In this document: positions 16,807 to 25,433 of the stretch, in pieces
How the letters are laid out: every line of letters begins with the position of its first letter
Numbering within the stretch: the stretch's first letter is position 1
NCBI GenBank assembly: GCA_900763175.1
Contig: CAAFJI010000346.1
Location: 1-46,101 of the forward strand
DNA from: Lachnospiraceae bacterium
GTDB taxonomy: Bacteria; Bacillota; Clostridia; Lachnospirales; Lachnospiraceae
Direction of reading: 5' to 3'
Length of the DNA: 46,101 nucleotides
The notes under the pieces: generated by a model
The model's input: only the letters and a program-made list of their open reading frames with translations
What the model was told of the DNA's origin: nothing
Databases searched by the model: none
Position numbers and translations under genes: made by a program

Positions 16807-17784
16807 TTGGAAAAGTTAAAACAAAATCCAATTGTGAAAAAGCTCGGCCTGAACAGAATCATGCTTGTTTGTATTCTTGTTCTTATGTTCGTAGTTTTCA
16901 AGGTAGTACTCGGAAGTAAATTCCCTGTTGGCGACAGTATCAAATCTACTTTGAACTATGTATACTTCCTGGGCTTTTTATCACTTGGAGTAACATTTGT
17001 AATTGCTACAGGAGGAATTGATTTCTCCATCGGACCGGTTATGTTCTGCTGTGCACTGGTTTCCGGTTACTGCATGACTTCTTATGGAGTTCCCTGTGCA
17101 GCTGCCATGGTTCTGTGTGTGCTCATTGGTCTTGCATTTGGTATATTTAATGGATGGCTGGTTTCTTATATGTCAGTTCCGCCATTTATCGTATCCATGG
17201 CTTCCATGAACATTGCAAAAGGTATTGCTTCTGTATTTACCAAGACACAGTCAGTCAGCTGGCCGCAGAGTTCTGATCCGGTAAACGGATGGTTCCGTAA
17301 TATCGCATCTTATAATGGATTCCCGGTTGGTCTTGTGATCTTCCTTGGAATGGCAGTGGTTTGCGGTATTGTTCTTTACAATACAAAGCCAGGACGTTAT
17401 ATCCTTTGTCTTGGATCTAACAGCGAGGCAGTTCGTCTTTCTGGTGTCAATACCAGAAAATGGAGAATGCTTGCATATGTGATCTGTGGATTCCTGGTAG
17501 GAATCGGAGCACTGTTCTTTGTTGCTACTTATACAACCGTTCAGCCAGGATATGGCGATCAGTATAACAACGAGGCAATTGCAGGCTGTGTAATGGGTGG
17601 TACATCCATGGTTGGTGGGCTTGCTTCCATCGGCGGTACTGTGATCGGTGTATTTATCATCTCTCTTCTTCAGCAGGGAATCATGGCATTTGGTCTTGGC
17701 AAAGGACAGCAGATGATTATTACAGGTATCATTGTTATTGTAGCAGTTTACGCTGACGTTTCTGCAAGACGCAGAAAGAACTGA
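16807..17784 (+). CDS. Ribose-type ABC importer permease (RbsC family), importer 1
   Basis: Polytopic membrane subunit of 325 residues with about eight to ten helices and the family signature of sugar permeases (GGIDFSIGPVM near the N-terminal third, GRYILCLGSNSEAVRLSGVN in the cytoplasmic loop, GGTSMVGGLASIGGTVIG near the C-terminus). The start is TTG at 16807 with AAGGAGGG 6 bases upstream; the first in-frame ATG would cut off the N-terminal tail. First gene of a permease-ATPase-permease-binding protein operon preceded by its own promoter. Substrate unknown from this subunit; the kinase and isomerase downstream point to a deoxyhexose or pentose. Confidence 0.9.
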   Translation: MEKLKQNPIVKKLGLNRIMLVCILVLMFVVFKVVLGSKFPVGDSIKSTLNYVYFLGFLSLGVTFVIATGGIDFSIGPVMFCCALVSGYCMTSYGVPCAAAMVLCVLIGLAFGIFNGWLVSYMSVPPFIVSMASMNIAKGIASVFTKTQSVSWPQSSDPVNGWFRNIASYNGFPVGLVIFLGMAVVCGIVLYNTKPGRYILCLGSNSEAVRLSGVNTRKWRMLAYVICGFLVGIGALFFVATYTTVQPGYGDQYNNEAIAGCVMGGTSMVGGLASIGGTVIGVFIISLLQQGIMAFGLGKGQQMIITGIIVIVAVYADVSARRRKN

Positions 17785-17804
17785 TCATAAGGGAGGATTC
17801 GACA

Positions 17805-19316
17805 ATGGGTGAAGTTATTTTAACTATGAAGGATATTGATAAGTCCTTTCCTGGAGTTCATGCCCTGGATCATGTTAATTTCGAAGTGAAACGCGGTGAA
17901 GTACATGCACTTATGGGAGAGAACGGAGCCGGAAAGTCCACACTGATGAAGGTACTTACCGGTATTTACCAGAAGGATTCCGGAACAATTACATATAAAG
18001 GCAAAGAGACAGAATTTCACAATACCCGTGAAGCTCAGGATGCCGGAGTGGTAATCGTACATCAGGAATTAAATATGATCGGAGATCTGACTGTTGCACA
18101 GAACATCTTTATCGGACGTGAACCGAAGAAGGGAATCCGTGTAGACGACAAGAAGATGATCGAAGATTCCAGGAAATTATTTCAGGATCTGAATATTGAG
18201 ATCGATCCGAGAGAAAAAATGAGTAATCTTACTGTTGGTAAGCAGCAGATGTGTGAGATTGCAAAGGCTATTTCCCACAAAGCTGAGGTGATCATTTTTG
18301 ATGAGCCGTCAGCAGCTCTTACTGAGAAGGAGATTGCGGATTTATTTGAAATCATCAAAGACCTTCGTAAGAAGAATCTTGGTATTGTATACATCTCACA
18401 CCGTATGGATGAGATCAAGGTCATCACAGACCGTGTAACTGTCATGCGAGATGGTGGCTATGTTGGAACCCTGATCACAGCAGACAGTACAAAAGAAGAT
18501 ATTATCAACATGATGGTTGGTCGTGTTATTTACGAAGATCCGAAGGATCATAGCATGGTTGCGCCAGATGCCCCGGTTGTTTTGAAGGTAGAGCATCTGA
18601 ACGCAGGCAAGATGGTTCAGGATGTAAGCTTCGAGCTTCGTAAAGGTGAAATCCTTGGCTTCTCAGGCTTGATGGGAGCAGGACGTACCGAGACAGCCAG
18701 AGCACTGTTTGGGGCAGATCCGAAACAGAGCGGTAAGATTTCCATTATGGGTAAAGATGGACAGCTCCATGAAGTAACCATCAACAGCCCACAGGATGCT
18801 GTTAAATATGGTATCGGTTATCTGTCTGAGGACAGAAGAAGATATGGAGTTGTTGTTCAGAAATCTGTAACAGAGAATACAACCCTGGCTACCATGGAAG
18901 AATATTGCAACGGTTTATTCATCAACAAAGCCAAAGAGAAAAAAGTTACAGAGAGATATGTAAAAGAGCTTGCAACCAAGACTCCTTCTACAGACCAGCT
19001 GGTAGTGAATCTTTCCGGTGGTAACCAGCAGAAGGTAGTTATTGCAAAATGGCTTACTCGTGACAGTGAGATCCTGATTTTCGATGAGCCTACAAGAGGT
19101 ATCGACGTTGGTGCGAAGAACGAGATCTACAAGTTAATGAGCAAGCTTGCAGCAGAAGGAAAATCTATTATTATGATTTCCTCTGAAATGACCGAGATTC
19201 TCCGAATGAGTGACCGAATCATCGTTATGTGTGAAGGTAAGGTGACAGGAAATATTGATATTTCTGAAGCTACACAGGAACACATCATGAATAAGGCGAC
19301 ACGGAATATCGATTAA
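17805..19316 (+). CDS. Sugar ABC importer ATP-binding protein (RbsA/MglA family), importer 1
   Basis: Cytoplasmic ATPase of 503 residues with two fused nucleotide-binding domains. The N-terminal half has Walker A GENGAGKST (about 38-46), signature NLTVGKQQMCEIAKAI and Walker B IIFDEPSAAL. The C-terminal half has a degenerate Walker A (GLMGAGRTE) but an intact LSGGNQQKV signature and IFDEPTRGIDVG. This asymmetry is normal for the ribose/galactose family. It begins 20 bases after the permease with GGGAGGA and ends 10 bases before the second permease, so all are co-expressed. Confidence 0.94.
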   Translation: MGEVILTMKDIDKSFPGVHALDHVNFEVKRGEVHALMGENGAGKSTLMKVLTGIYQKDSGTITYKGKETEFHNTREAQDAGVVIVHQELNMIGDLTVAQNIFIGREPKKGIRVDDKKMIEDSRKLFQDLNIEIDPREKMSNLTVGKQQMCEIAKAISHKAEVIIFDEPSAALTEKEIADLFEIIKDLRKKNLGIVYISHRMDEIKVITDRVTVMRDGGYVGTLITADSTKEDIINMMVGRVIYEDPKDHSMVAPDAPVVLKVEHLNAGKMVQDVSFELRKGEILGFSGLMGAGRTETARALFGADPKQSGKISIMGKDGQLHEVTINSPQDAVKYGIGYLSEDRRRYGVVVQKSVTENTTLATMEEYCNGLFINKAKEKKVTERYVKELATKTPSTDQLVVNLSGGNQQKVVIAKWLTRDSEILIFDEPTRGIDVGAKNEIYKLMSKLAAEGKSIIMISSEMTEILRMSDRIIVMCEGKVTGNIDISEATQEHIMNKATRNID

Positions 19317-19326
19317 GGAGGACGTC

Positions 19327-20304
19327 ATGACTAAGAAGAAAAAAAGTATTTTAAGTGATCAGAGATTTATTGTTTTGCTGGTTATCATTGCACTGTCTGC
19401 TGTTTTCTCCTTTATGAGTAAGGAGTTCAGACAGTACACCACAATCCTGAGTATGCTGGATTTCTCATATTATGACCTTCTGATGGCAATCGGTGTTACA
19501 TTCCCGCTTATCACAGGCGGTGTAGACCTGTCAATCGGAACTGGTATGGTATGTTACGCATTGATCGGCGGAACACTTGTAAGAAGCAACAATGTTCCAG
19601 TAGTAGTAGCAATGCTGCTCTGTGTAGTGCTTGGAATTGCAATCGGCGCATTGAACGGTGTTCTCATTGGTATCATGAACCTGCCGCCATTCCTTGCTAC
19701 TCTTTGTACCTGTATGATTACCCGTGGTGCTGGTTCTCTTTGCAGTGCTACACCATGGCCAACACTGAATCAGCCAGGCGGATGGTTCCATTCCATCTTT
19801 AAACTGACAATCGGACAGGGAAGAAGCGCTTCCCGTTACCCGCTCGGTTTCCTTTGGATGATCCTTCTGGTAATCCTGATGGAGTTCGTTCTGAATCATA
19901 CAAAATTCGGACGTTACACCATCGCAATCGGTTCCAACAAAGAAGCAGCAGCTCTTTCCGGAATCAATGTTAAGTTTTACCATGTAATGGTATACGTAGT
20001 TTGCGGTCTGTTTACCGGACTTGCAGCTATCGCATACGCAGCAGTAACTCCTACTGTACAGCCTGGTACTGGTGCCGGACTTGAGATGGACGCAATCGGC
20101 GGTGTATTCGTTGGTGGTGTTGCAGCTTCCGGTGGTTATGGATCTGTAGTAGGAACTCTGGTAGGTATTTTCGTAATCATGCTGTTAAAGACAGGTCTTC
20201 CATATGTCGGTCTGCAGGCAAACTGGCAGCAGATCATCACAGGTGTTGTATTGATCGTTGCAGTATTGATCGATATCCTGAAAGAGAAAAAAAGTGCACA
20301 CTAA
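19327..20304 (+). CDS. Ribose-type ABC importer second permease, importer 1
   Basis: Second membrane subunit, 325 residues, homologous to the permease at 16807 but clearly diverged (GGVDLSIGTGMVCYALIGG, GRYTIAIGSNKEAAALSGIN, GGVAASGGYGSVVGTLVG). Two different permeases in one system suggest a heterodimeric pore, unlike E. coli RbsC. TAAGGAGGACGTC immediately precedes the ATG and overlaps the ATPase stop region. The 180-base gap that follows contains a hairpin and the leader of the binding-protein gene. Confidence 0.92.
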   Translation: MTKKKKSILSDQRFIVLLVIIALSAVFSFMSKEFRQYTTILSMLDFSYYDLLMAIGVTFPLITGGVDLSIGTGMVCYALIGGTLVRSNNVPVVVAMLLCVVLGIAIGALNGVLIGIMNLPPFLATLCTCMITRGAGSLCSATPWPTLNQPGGWFHSIFKLTIGQGRSASRYPLGFLWMILLVILMEFVLNHTKFGRYTIAIGSNKEAAALSGINVKFYHVMVYVVCGLFTGLAAIAYAAVTPTVQPGTGAGLEMDAIGGVFVGGVAASGGYGSVVGTLVGIFVIMLLKTGLPYVGLQANWQQIITGVVLIVAVLIDILKEKKSAH

Positions 20305-20317
20305 TAACTGAAACATA

Positions 20318-20344
20318 CAGGCTGGCTTACAGACAGTCAGCCTG
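20318..20344 (+). other. Intercistronic mRNA hairpin before the binding protein
   Basis: CAGGCTG (20318-20324) pairs with CAGCCTG (20338-20344). No T-run follows, so it is more likely an mRNA processing or stability structure that lets the binding protein be made in excess. Confidence 0.4.
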
Positions 20345-20484
20345 AAGAAAAGCAAAATTCTGTTTATAAGCAGAACAGCTGGTAAACAGCAACAATTTCA
20401 TAACGGATGTGAAGCGTCGGAGAGTGTAGCGACGTATCATCATAAAAAACTATATAATTTTTTATTTCAAGGAGGAAGTAGTAA

Positions 20485-21597
20485 ATGAAAGCAAAGAAAG
20501 TTATGGCATTAGTACTCTGTGCAGCAATGGTATCTGGTTTAGCAGCAACAACTGTTATGGCAGCTCCGGAAGATCAGTTTGAAGGACTTACAGCTAACGA
20601 AGCTTATGAGTTCCCAATGATGGTTAAATCCTTCCAGTCTACATACTGGGAAGCAGCTATGAAAGGTATGGACAAAGCTGCTGAAGAATTAGGTGTTACC
20701 TATACAGCACAGGGACCAAACAGTGAGTCCGATATCGCTGACCAGGTTAACATGATCAATACAGCTATCGCAGCTAATCCTGTTGGATTAGGACTTGCAG
20801 CTTGTGATACATCTTCTGTTCAGGCAGCTCTTCAGACATGTGTTGACAAAGGAATCCCGGTTGTTACATTTGATACAGGTATCGCTGATGCTCCGGAAGG
20901 ATCTGTAGTTTGCGAAGTCTGCACAGACAACAATCAGGCTGGTTCTGTAGCAGCTGAGAACATGTATCCGGCAATCAAAGACGTTATCGCTAACGCTGAC
21001 GGACAGGTTATCATCGGTGAGGTTAACCAGGATGCTACAGCTCTTAACATCCAGCAGCGTGGTACAGGATTCATCAATAAGATGATCGAGCTGATTAAAG
21101 CTGATGGAAAAACAGTAGCAGTTAAAGGTAATGAGTTCTATGTAAACGCAGCAGAAGGTGCTGACGCTGAAGAAGCTGACGCAGACGTTGTTATCCAGGT
21201 TGCAGTTCCGGCACAGACAACTGTAGAGCTTTGCTCCACAGAGGCTCAGGCTATCCTTTCCCAGGAAAACTGTATCGCAATCTTCGGTTCCAACCAGGTT
21301 GCAGCAGAGGGTGTTCTTGCAGCTAACGCTAACCTGAACGTTCTTGGTTCTGACGCAGCTAACGGTGATGTTATCGGTGTTGGTTTCGACGCTGGTTCTA
21401 TCATTAAAGCAGCTGTAACAGATGGCACATTCCTTGGTGCAGTTACACAGTCTCCTCTGATGATGGGATATTATGCAATCTACGCTCTGACAGCAGCTGC
21501 TAACGGAGCTGAGCTTGAGGATGTTCCTACAGCTGGTTACTGGTATGATTCTACAAACATCGACGCTGAAGACATCGCTCCAAACCTTTATGACTAA
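20485..21597 (+). CDS. Sugar-binding protein of importer 1
   Basis: Exported solute receptor of 370 residues (ribose/galactose-binding type): YEFPMMVKSFQSTYWEAAMKGMDKAAEELG, IAANPVGLGLAACDTSSVQAAL, GIPVVTFDTGI and DVIGVGFDAGSIIKAAVTDG are the usual strands and sugar-contact loops. The signal peptide (1-26) ends VMA/AP and has no lipobox: the only Cys, C12, follows LVL. A short Ala/Glu/Asp-rich insertion (EGADAEEADAD) lies near residue 230. AAGGAGGAAG gives a strong ribosome site. A terminator follows, so the kinase gene is probably a separate or attenuated transcript. Ligand not determinable; a fucose-like sugar is suggested by context. Confidence 0.9.
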   Translation: MKAKKVMALVLCAAMVSGLAATTVMAAPEDQFEGLTANEAYEFPMMVKSFQSTYWEAAMKGMDKAAEELGVTYTAQGPNSESDIADQVNMINTAIAANPVGLGLAACDTSSVQAALQTCVDKGIPVVTFDTGIADAPEGSVVCEVCTDNNQAGSVAAENMYPAIKDVIANADGQVIIGEVNQDATALNIQQRGTGFINKMIELIKADGKTVAVKGNEFYVNAAEGADAEEADADVVIQVAVPAQTTVELCSTEAQAILSQENCIAIFGSNQVAAEGVLAANANLNVLGSDAANGDVIGVGFDAGSIIKAAVTDGTFLGAVTQSPLMMGYYAIYALTAAANGAELEDVPTAGYWYDSTNIDAEDIAPNLYD

Positions 21598-21661
21598 TTA
21601 AAAAGTAAAGAGACGATACAACGTCCAATGTTTGCAGGTTTATAAACTGTGAATGAAACAG

Positions 21662-21690
21662 ACCCCTGGGGCATTGCCCCGGGGGTTTTC
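21662..21690 (+). terminator. Rho-independent terminator after the binding protein
   Basis: ACCCC-T-GGGGC (21662-21672), loop ATT, GCCCC-G-GGGGT (21676-21686), then TTTC. Very GC-rich stem with a T/G pair at its middle. Confidence 0.8.
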
Positions 21691-21836
21691 TGGGTGAAAG
21701 AGGAATTATTGCAGCACGGAAAATATTGTCACTATCTTCCAGATACTTTATGTGAGAGGATTTTTGTGAATATAGTGGACAGAACATTCTGTTTGCAAAT
21801 AAGGACACTTTTTTAGACAAACAAGGTTCTTATTTA

Positions 21837-21869
21837 TTGATGAATATTATAGTACTATGATATCATCAA
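21837..21869. promoter_or_regulatory. 33-bp dyad upstream of the kinase gene
   Basis: TTGATGAATATTATAG pairs with the mirror-image CTATGATATCATCAA, one bulge and one mismatch, centred on TA. A possible -35 (TTGATG, 21837-21842) and -10 (TATCAT, 21861-21866; 18-base spacer) lie inside it. It is a candidate operator-promoter for the kinase gene, placed before the inserted repeat. The rest of 21691-21836 shows no clear feature. Confidence 0.4.
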
Positions 21870-21908
21870 TTAGAAAAGCCGCTGTATGAGGAATATCAGG
21901 ATTGGTAC

Positions 21909-22068
21909 GTTATTGTGTTACTGTTCACTGGTAACGTTCCGCGAGGCGTTTTTTGTGAACAAAGTTCACAGAAAACCCGAGAATTGCGGTGCGAAATCAT
22001 GCGAATGCATGATTTCTGTGCATCGCGAAGCGCGTTACTGTGAACGGAGTGAACAGTAACGTTATTGT
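21909..22068. mobile_element. MITE-like structured repeat, copy 1, with target duplication
   Basis: The element spans 21917-22060 (144 bp), with perfect 13-bp terminal inverted repeats (GTTACTGTTCACT / AGTGAACAGTAAC). It is flanked on each side by the 8-bp direct repeat GTTATTGT (21909-21916, 22061-22068). Internal hairpins are TGTGAAC-aaa-GTTCACA (21954-21970), GAAATCATGC-gaat-GCATGATTTC (21993-22016) and GTTACTGT/ACAGTAAC at the right end. It has no coding capacity. The same element recurs at 23620-23763 with only five differences in 144. This is a non-autonomous insertion moved by an unidentified transposase. Confidence 0.8.
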
Positions 22069-22163
22069 TTATGGAAAATGTTTGATGAGACATTTGTGTA
22101 GGACAATAAGACAGGAACCTTGATATATACAGCGTAATTTTACAATTGAGGAGGTTTCATAAA

Positions 22164-23567
22164 ATGACAAAGTATTATTTAGCAGTAGATATCGGTGCTT
22201 CCAGCGGACGTCTGATCCTTGGACATCTTGAGAATGGAAAAATGGAGCTTGAGGAAGTTCATCGTTTTGAGAATGGAATGGTAAAGAAAGACGGCGAGCT
22301 TTGCTGGGAGTTTGACAGACTTTTCCAGGAAATTAAGAATGGTCTTAAGAAATGTAAAGAGATCGGCAAGATTCCGGTAAGCATGGGTGTTGATACCTGG
22401 GGCGTTGACTTTGTACTGATGGATAAGGACGACAAGGTTCTTGGAAATACAGTTGGATATCGTGATCACAGAAATGAAGGTATGGATGAGGAAGTATATA
22501 AGACGATTTCTCTTGAGGATCTTTATGCACGTACCGGTATTCAGAAAGCAATTTTCAACACGGTATATCAGCTGATGGCTGTGAAGACAAAACATCCGGA
22601 ATATCTGGAACAGGCTGAAACTATGCTTCATGTACCGGATTACTTCCATTATCTTCTTACAGGCAAGAAAACCTGTGAGTATACAGAGGCAACAACAGGT
22701 CAGCTCGTAAATGCAGAGACAAAGGACTGGGATTACGAACTGATTGATAAACTTGGATATCCAAGAAAAATGTTCCAGAAATTGATCATGCCTGGTACCA
22801 GTGTTGGACACTTTACAGAAGAGGTAAAAGCAGAAGTTGGGTTTGATGTGGAAGTTGTAGCACCGGCTACACATGATACCGGATCCGCAGTTCTTGCAGT
22901 TCCTGCAAACGACGACGATTTTATTTATATCAGCTCCGGAACATGGTCATTGATGGGAATTGAAAGGGAAAAAGCTGACTGCTCCAAGAAGAGCTGCGAG
23001 ATGAACTTTACGAATGAGGGCGGCTATGCAGGAAGATTCCGTTATCTGAAGAATATTATGGGACTTTGGATGATCCAGTCTGTTCGTCATGAATATGATG
23101 ATAAATATGGATTTGCAGAAATCTGTCAGATGGCAGAGGAAGCGAAAGATTTCCCATCCAGAGTAGATGCAAATGATGAGTGCTTCCTTTCTCCGGAAAG
23201 CATGATCGAAGAGGTTAAAGATTACTGCAGAAGAACCGGACAGAAGGTTCCGGAAACTTTAGGAGAAATTGCTACTGTTATTTATACCAGTCTTGCTGAG
23301 TGCTATGCAAAGACAGCAAAGGAACTGGAAGAGATGACAGGAAGAACCTTCAGCCGTATCCATGTAGTTGGCGGCGGTTCCAACGCAGGCTATCTTAATG
23401 AGCTGACTGCGAGAGCAACAGGCAAAGAGGTCCATGCAGGTCCTGGAGAGGCAACTGCAATCGGTAATATTACCGCTCAGATGTTAAAAGCAGAAGAGTT
23501 TAAATCAATCGAAGAGGCTCGTACTACCATTCATGAGTCCTTTGGAATTAAGGTATATCAGGCTTAA
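22164..23567 (+). CDS. FGGY kinase of the rhamnulokinase/fuculokinase type
   Basis: ATP-dependent ketose kinase of 467 residues, RhaB-like throughout: YYLAVDIGASSGRLILG at the N-terminus, VSMGVDTWGVDFVLMD, YRDHRNEGMDE, APATHDTGSAVLAVP (catalytic Asp), ISSGTWSLMG and IHVVGGGSNAGYLNELTARATGKEV. Such enzymes phosphorylate L-rhamnulose or L-fuculose at C1. With fucI and fucU in the window, fuculokinase is the likelier role. An upstream in-frame TTG (22146) overlaps the AGGAGG ribosome site, which is correctly spaced to the ATG at 22164. Copies of the 144-bp repeat lie 103 bases before it and 52 bases after it, so its mRNA carries strong hairpins on both sides. Confidence 0.88.
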   Translation: MTKYYLAVDIGASSGRLILGHLENGKMELEEVHRFENGMVKKDGELCWEFDRLFQEIKNGLKKCKEIGKIPVSMGVDTWGVDFVLMDKDDKVLGNTVGYRDHRNEGMDEEVYKTISLEDLYARTGIQKAIFNTVYQLMAVKTKHPEYLEQAETMLHVPDYFHYLLTGKKTCEYTEATTGQLVNAETKDWDYELIDKLGYPRKMFQKLIMPGTSVGHFTEEVKAEVGFDVEVVAPATHDTGSAVLAVPANDDDFIYISSGTWSLMGIEREKADCSKKSCEMNFTNEGGYAGRFRYLKNIMGLWMIQSVRHEYDDKYGFAEICQMAEEAKDFPSRVDANDECFLSPESMIEEVKDYCRRTGQKVPETLGEIATVIYTSLAECYAKTAKELEEMTGRTFSRIHVVGGGSNAGYLNELTARATGKEVHAGPGEATAIGNITAQMLKAEEFKSIEEARTTIHESFGIKVYQA

Positions 23568-23612
23568 TGAAAAGTTAAAACAGCCGGGATATACGATCGT
23601 TTGTATAATGGT

Positions 23613-23772
23613 ATTTGTGGTTACTGTTCACTGGTAACGTTCCGCGAGGTGTTTTTTGTGAACAAAGTTCACAGAAAACCCGAGAATCTCAGCGCGAAAT
23701 CATGCGAATGCATGATTTCTGTGCATCGCGAAGCGCGTTACTGTGAACGGAGTGAACAGTAACCATTTGTGG
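23613..23772. mobile_element. MITE-like structured repeat, copy 2
   Basis: The element spans 23620-23763, 144 bp, same orientation as copy 1 and 139/144 identical; the differences are at the GGC/GGT near base 31 and a cluster near base 70. Terminal inverted repeats and hairpins are intact (GAAATCATGC stem at 23696-23719). Flanks are TATTTGTG on the left and CATTTGTG on the right, a direct repeat with 7 of 8 bases matching, as expected for an older insertion at a different site. The remaining gap to the isomerase gene holds GCAGACA (23794-23800) / TGTCTGC (23834-23840), a loose dyad. Confidence 0.78.
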
Positions 23773-23890
23773 TTATGAAGCTGTAGCATATGGGCAGACA
23801 GATTGTTTCTGAACCTGTGAGCAATAAGCGTTATGTCTGCAGCCTGAATCACAGATGCATAATATATCAAATTAAACAGGAGGTACTACT

Positions 23891-25309
23891 ATGTTAGTAA
23901 ACACAAAAGCAAAAGTTGGTGTATTTTCTATTGCTTTAGGCGCATATCTGCCTCAGTTCCCTTCACTGGTACCAGAGTTTGAGGCTCAGTACGAGGCATT
24001 TAAGAAAACAATTCCGGATACCGTAGAGATCATCGATGGAGGAATGGTAACAACAAAAGAGCAGTCTATGGTTGCAGGGGATAAATTCCGTGCAGCAGAC
24101 GTTGATCTCGTTTTCCTTCAGATGTTAACCTACGCTACATCCTACAACATGCTTCCTGCAATCCGTGACCTGAATGTTCCGGTTGTTCTGGTAAATGTTC
24201 AGAAGCTGAAAGCTCTGGATTACGATCACACAGACATTGCTACATGGCTCGGCGAAGGATATGCATGCGGTGCTGTTGGAGAAGCTGTTGCTGACCTTGA
24301 GAGAGCCGGAAAGAGACATGCTGTTATCACTGGTGTTGTCGAAGGCGGAGATCCAGGCGTTCAGGCTGAGATTGAAGACTGGTGTAAAGCTGCTCAGGTA
24401 AGAAGAAGATTCCGTGACACAAATATTGCCCAGATTGGAAGACCTTACCCAGGTATGATGGATCTTTACATTGATGAGACCAACCTGTACAACAGAATGT
24501 TCCTTTATACCAAACAGTTTGACTGGGAAAAAATGTGGGCAATTGCGGATGATATCACAGATGAGGATGCAATTCGTGCAAAAGCTCAGGATATTCTGGA
24601 CACCTTTGATATTGAGGGCGGCGGAACAATTGAGAAAGTATGGGATATGGCAAAATATGTTGTAGCATTTGAGAAATGGGTAAAGGATGAGCATCTTGGA
24701 ATGATCGCTTCCCATTATGACGGATTTGCACAGGGCAAGGCTGGTGTCCTTGACAGTATGCTGATTCCGGCATTCTCTATGCTGATCAAACAGGGTACTG
24801 CATGTGCTGTTGAGGGTGATATGAAGGTTGCCATGGCAATGAGTATTCTGAAGACAATTTCCGGCACAGGCCAGCTTTCCGAGATGTATTCCATTGATTT
24901 CAATGATGACATCTGCATTATCGGTCATTCCGGAAGTGGTGATGCTGATATTTCTGATAAGAAACCTACCATGAAGATCGTACCAGTGTTCCATGGCAAA
25001 ACAGGCGGTGGATATCTGACACAGTTCTATCCATACACCGGTCCGGTTACTTATCTTGCAATCACACAGGATGGCGACGGACGCTTCAAATTCGTTGTTG
25101 CTGAGGGAATCAACGAGGAAGGACCAATCCTTTCCTTTGGCGATACGAACATGAGAACCCGTTTTACATGTGGTGCAAGAGAGTTTGTAAACCGCTGGAG
25201 CGAAGCTGGCCCGACACATCATATGGCAGCTGCAACAGGCAGACATATTGATACCATTCTGAAGGTTGCAAAGATCTTCAATGTACCGGTTGATATCGTA
25301 ACAAGATAA
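23891..25309 (+). CDS. L-arabinose/L-fucose isomerase family protein
   Basis: 472-residue member of the AraA/FucI superfamily, distinct from fucI at 86. Residues matching the four AraA metal ligands are present: E308 (ACAVEGDMK), E331 (LSEMYSIDF), H346 (IIGHSGSG) and H443/H444 (GPTHHMAAATG). An aldose-ketose isomerase activity is therefore plausible. It follows the RhaB/FucK-type kinase and the importer, so it probably isomerises the imported sugar before phosphorylation. The exact sugar (L-arabinose, L-fucose or another deoxy or pentose sugar) cannot be called. ACAGGAGGT precedes the ATG. A bidirectional terminator follows. Confidence 0.82.
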   Translation: MLVNTKAKVGVFSIALGAYLPQFPSLVPEFEAQYEAFKKTIPDTVEIIDGGMVTTKEQSMVAGDKFRAADVDLVFLQMLTYATSYNMLPAIRDLNVPVVLVNVQKLKALDYDHTDIATWLGEGYACGAVGEAVADLERAGKRHAVITGVVEGGDPGVQAEIEDWCKAAQVRRRFRDTNIAQIGRPYPGMMDLYIDETNLYNRMFLYTKQFDWEKMWAIADDITDEDAIRAKAQDILDTFDIEGGGTIEKVWDMAKYVVAFEKWVKDEHLGMIASHYDGFAQGKAGVLDSMLIPAFSMLIKQGTACAVEGDMKVAMAMSILKTISGTGQLSEMYSIDFNDDICIIGHSGSGDADISDKKPTMKIVPVFHGKTGGGYLTQFYPYTGPVTYLAITQDGDGRFKFVVAEGINEEGPILSFGDTNMRTRFTCGAREFVNRWSEAGPTHHMAAATGRHIDTILKVAKIFNVPVDIVTR

Positions 25310-25375
25310 TTTTCAAAGTTGTGCAAAAATAGCAAGAATAAGACCATCTATATGGTTTGTACACATATTCATATT

Positions 25376-25413
25376 CAGTAAAAGAGAGAGTCGTCAGACT
25401 CTCTCTTTTACTG
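25376..25413. terminator. Perfect bidirectional terminator
   Basis: A 17-bp perfect stem, CAGTAAAAGAGAGAGTC (25376-25392) / GACTCTCTCTTTTACTG (25397-25413), has a 4-base loop. It lies between the plus-strand isomerase and the minus-strand histidine kinase and serves both directions. Confidence 0.88.
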
Positions 25414-25433
25414 TAGATGATAAGATGAAACTG

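Noticed and set aside
21917..23763. The two 144-bp repeats and the kinase as a composite transposon
   Set aside because: The repeats encode no transposase, each has its own flanking duplication, and the outer flanks do not match each other, so the two copies inserted independently.
24125..25246. 373-codon open frame opposite the isomerase gene
   Set aside because: It lies entirely antisense to a conserved enzyme and resembles no known protein; the same holds for the long antisense frames at 956-1771 and 41338-42711.
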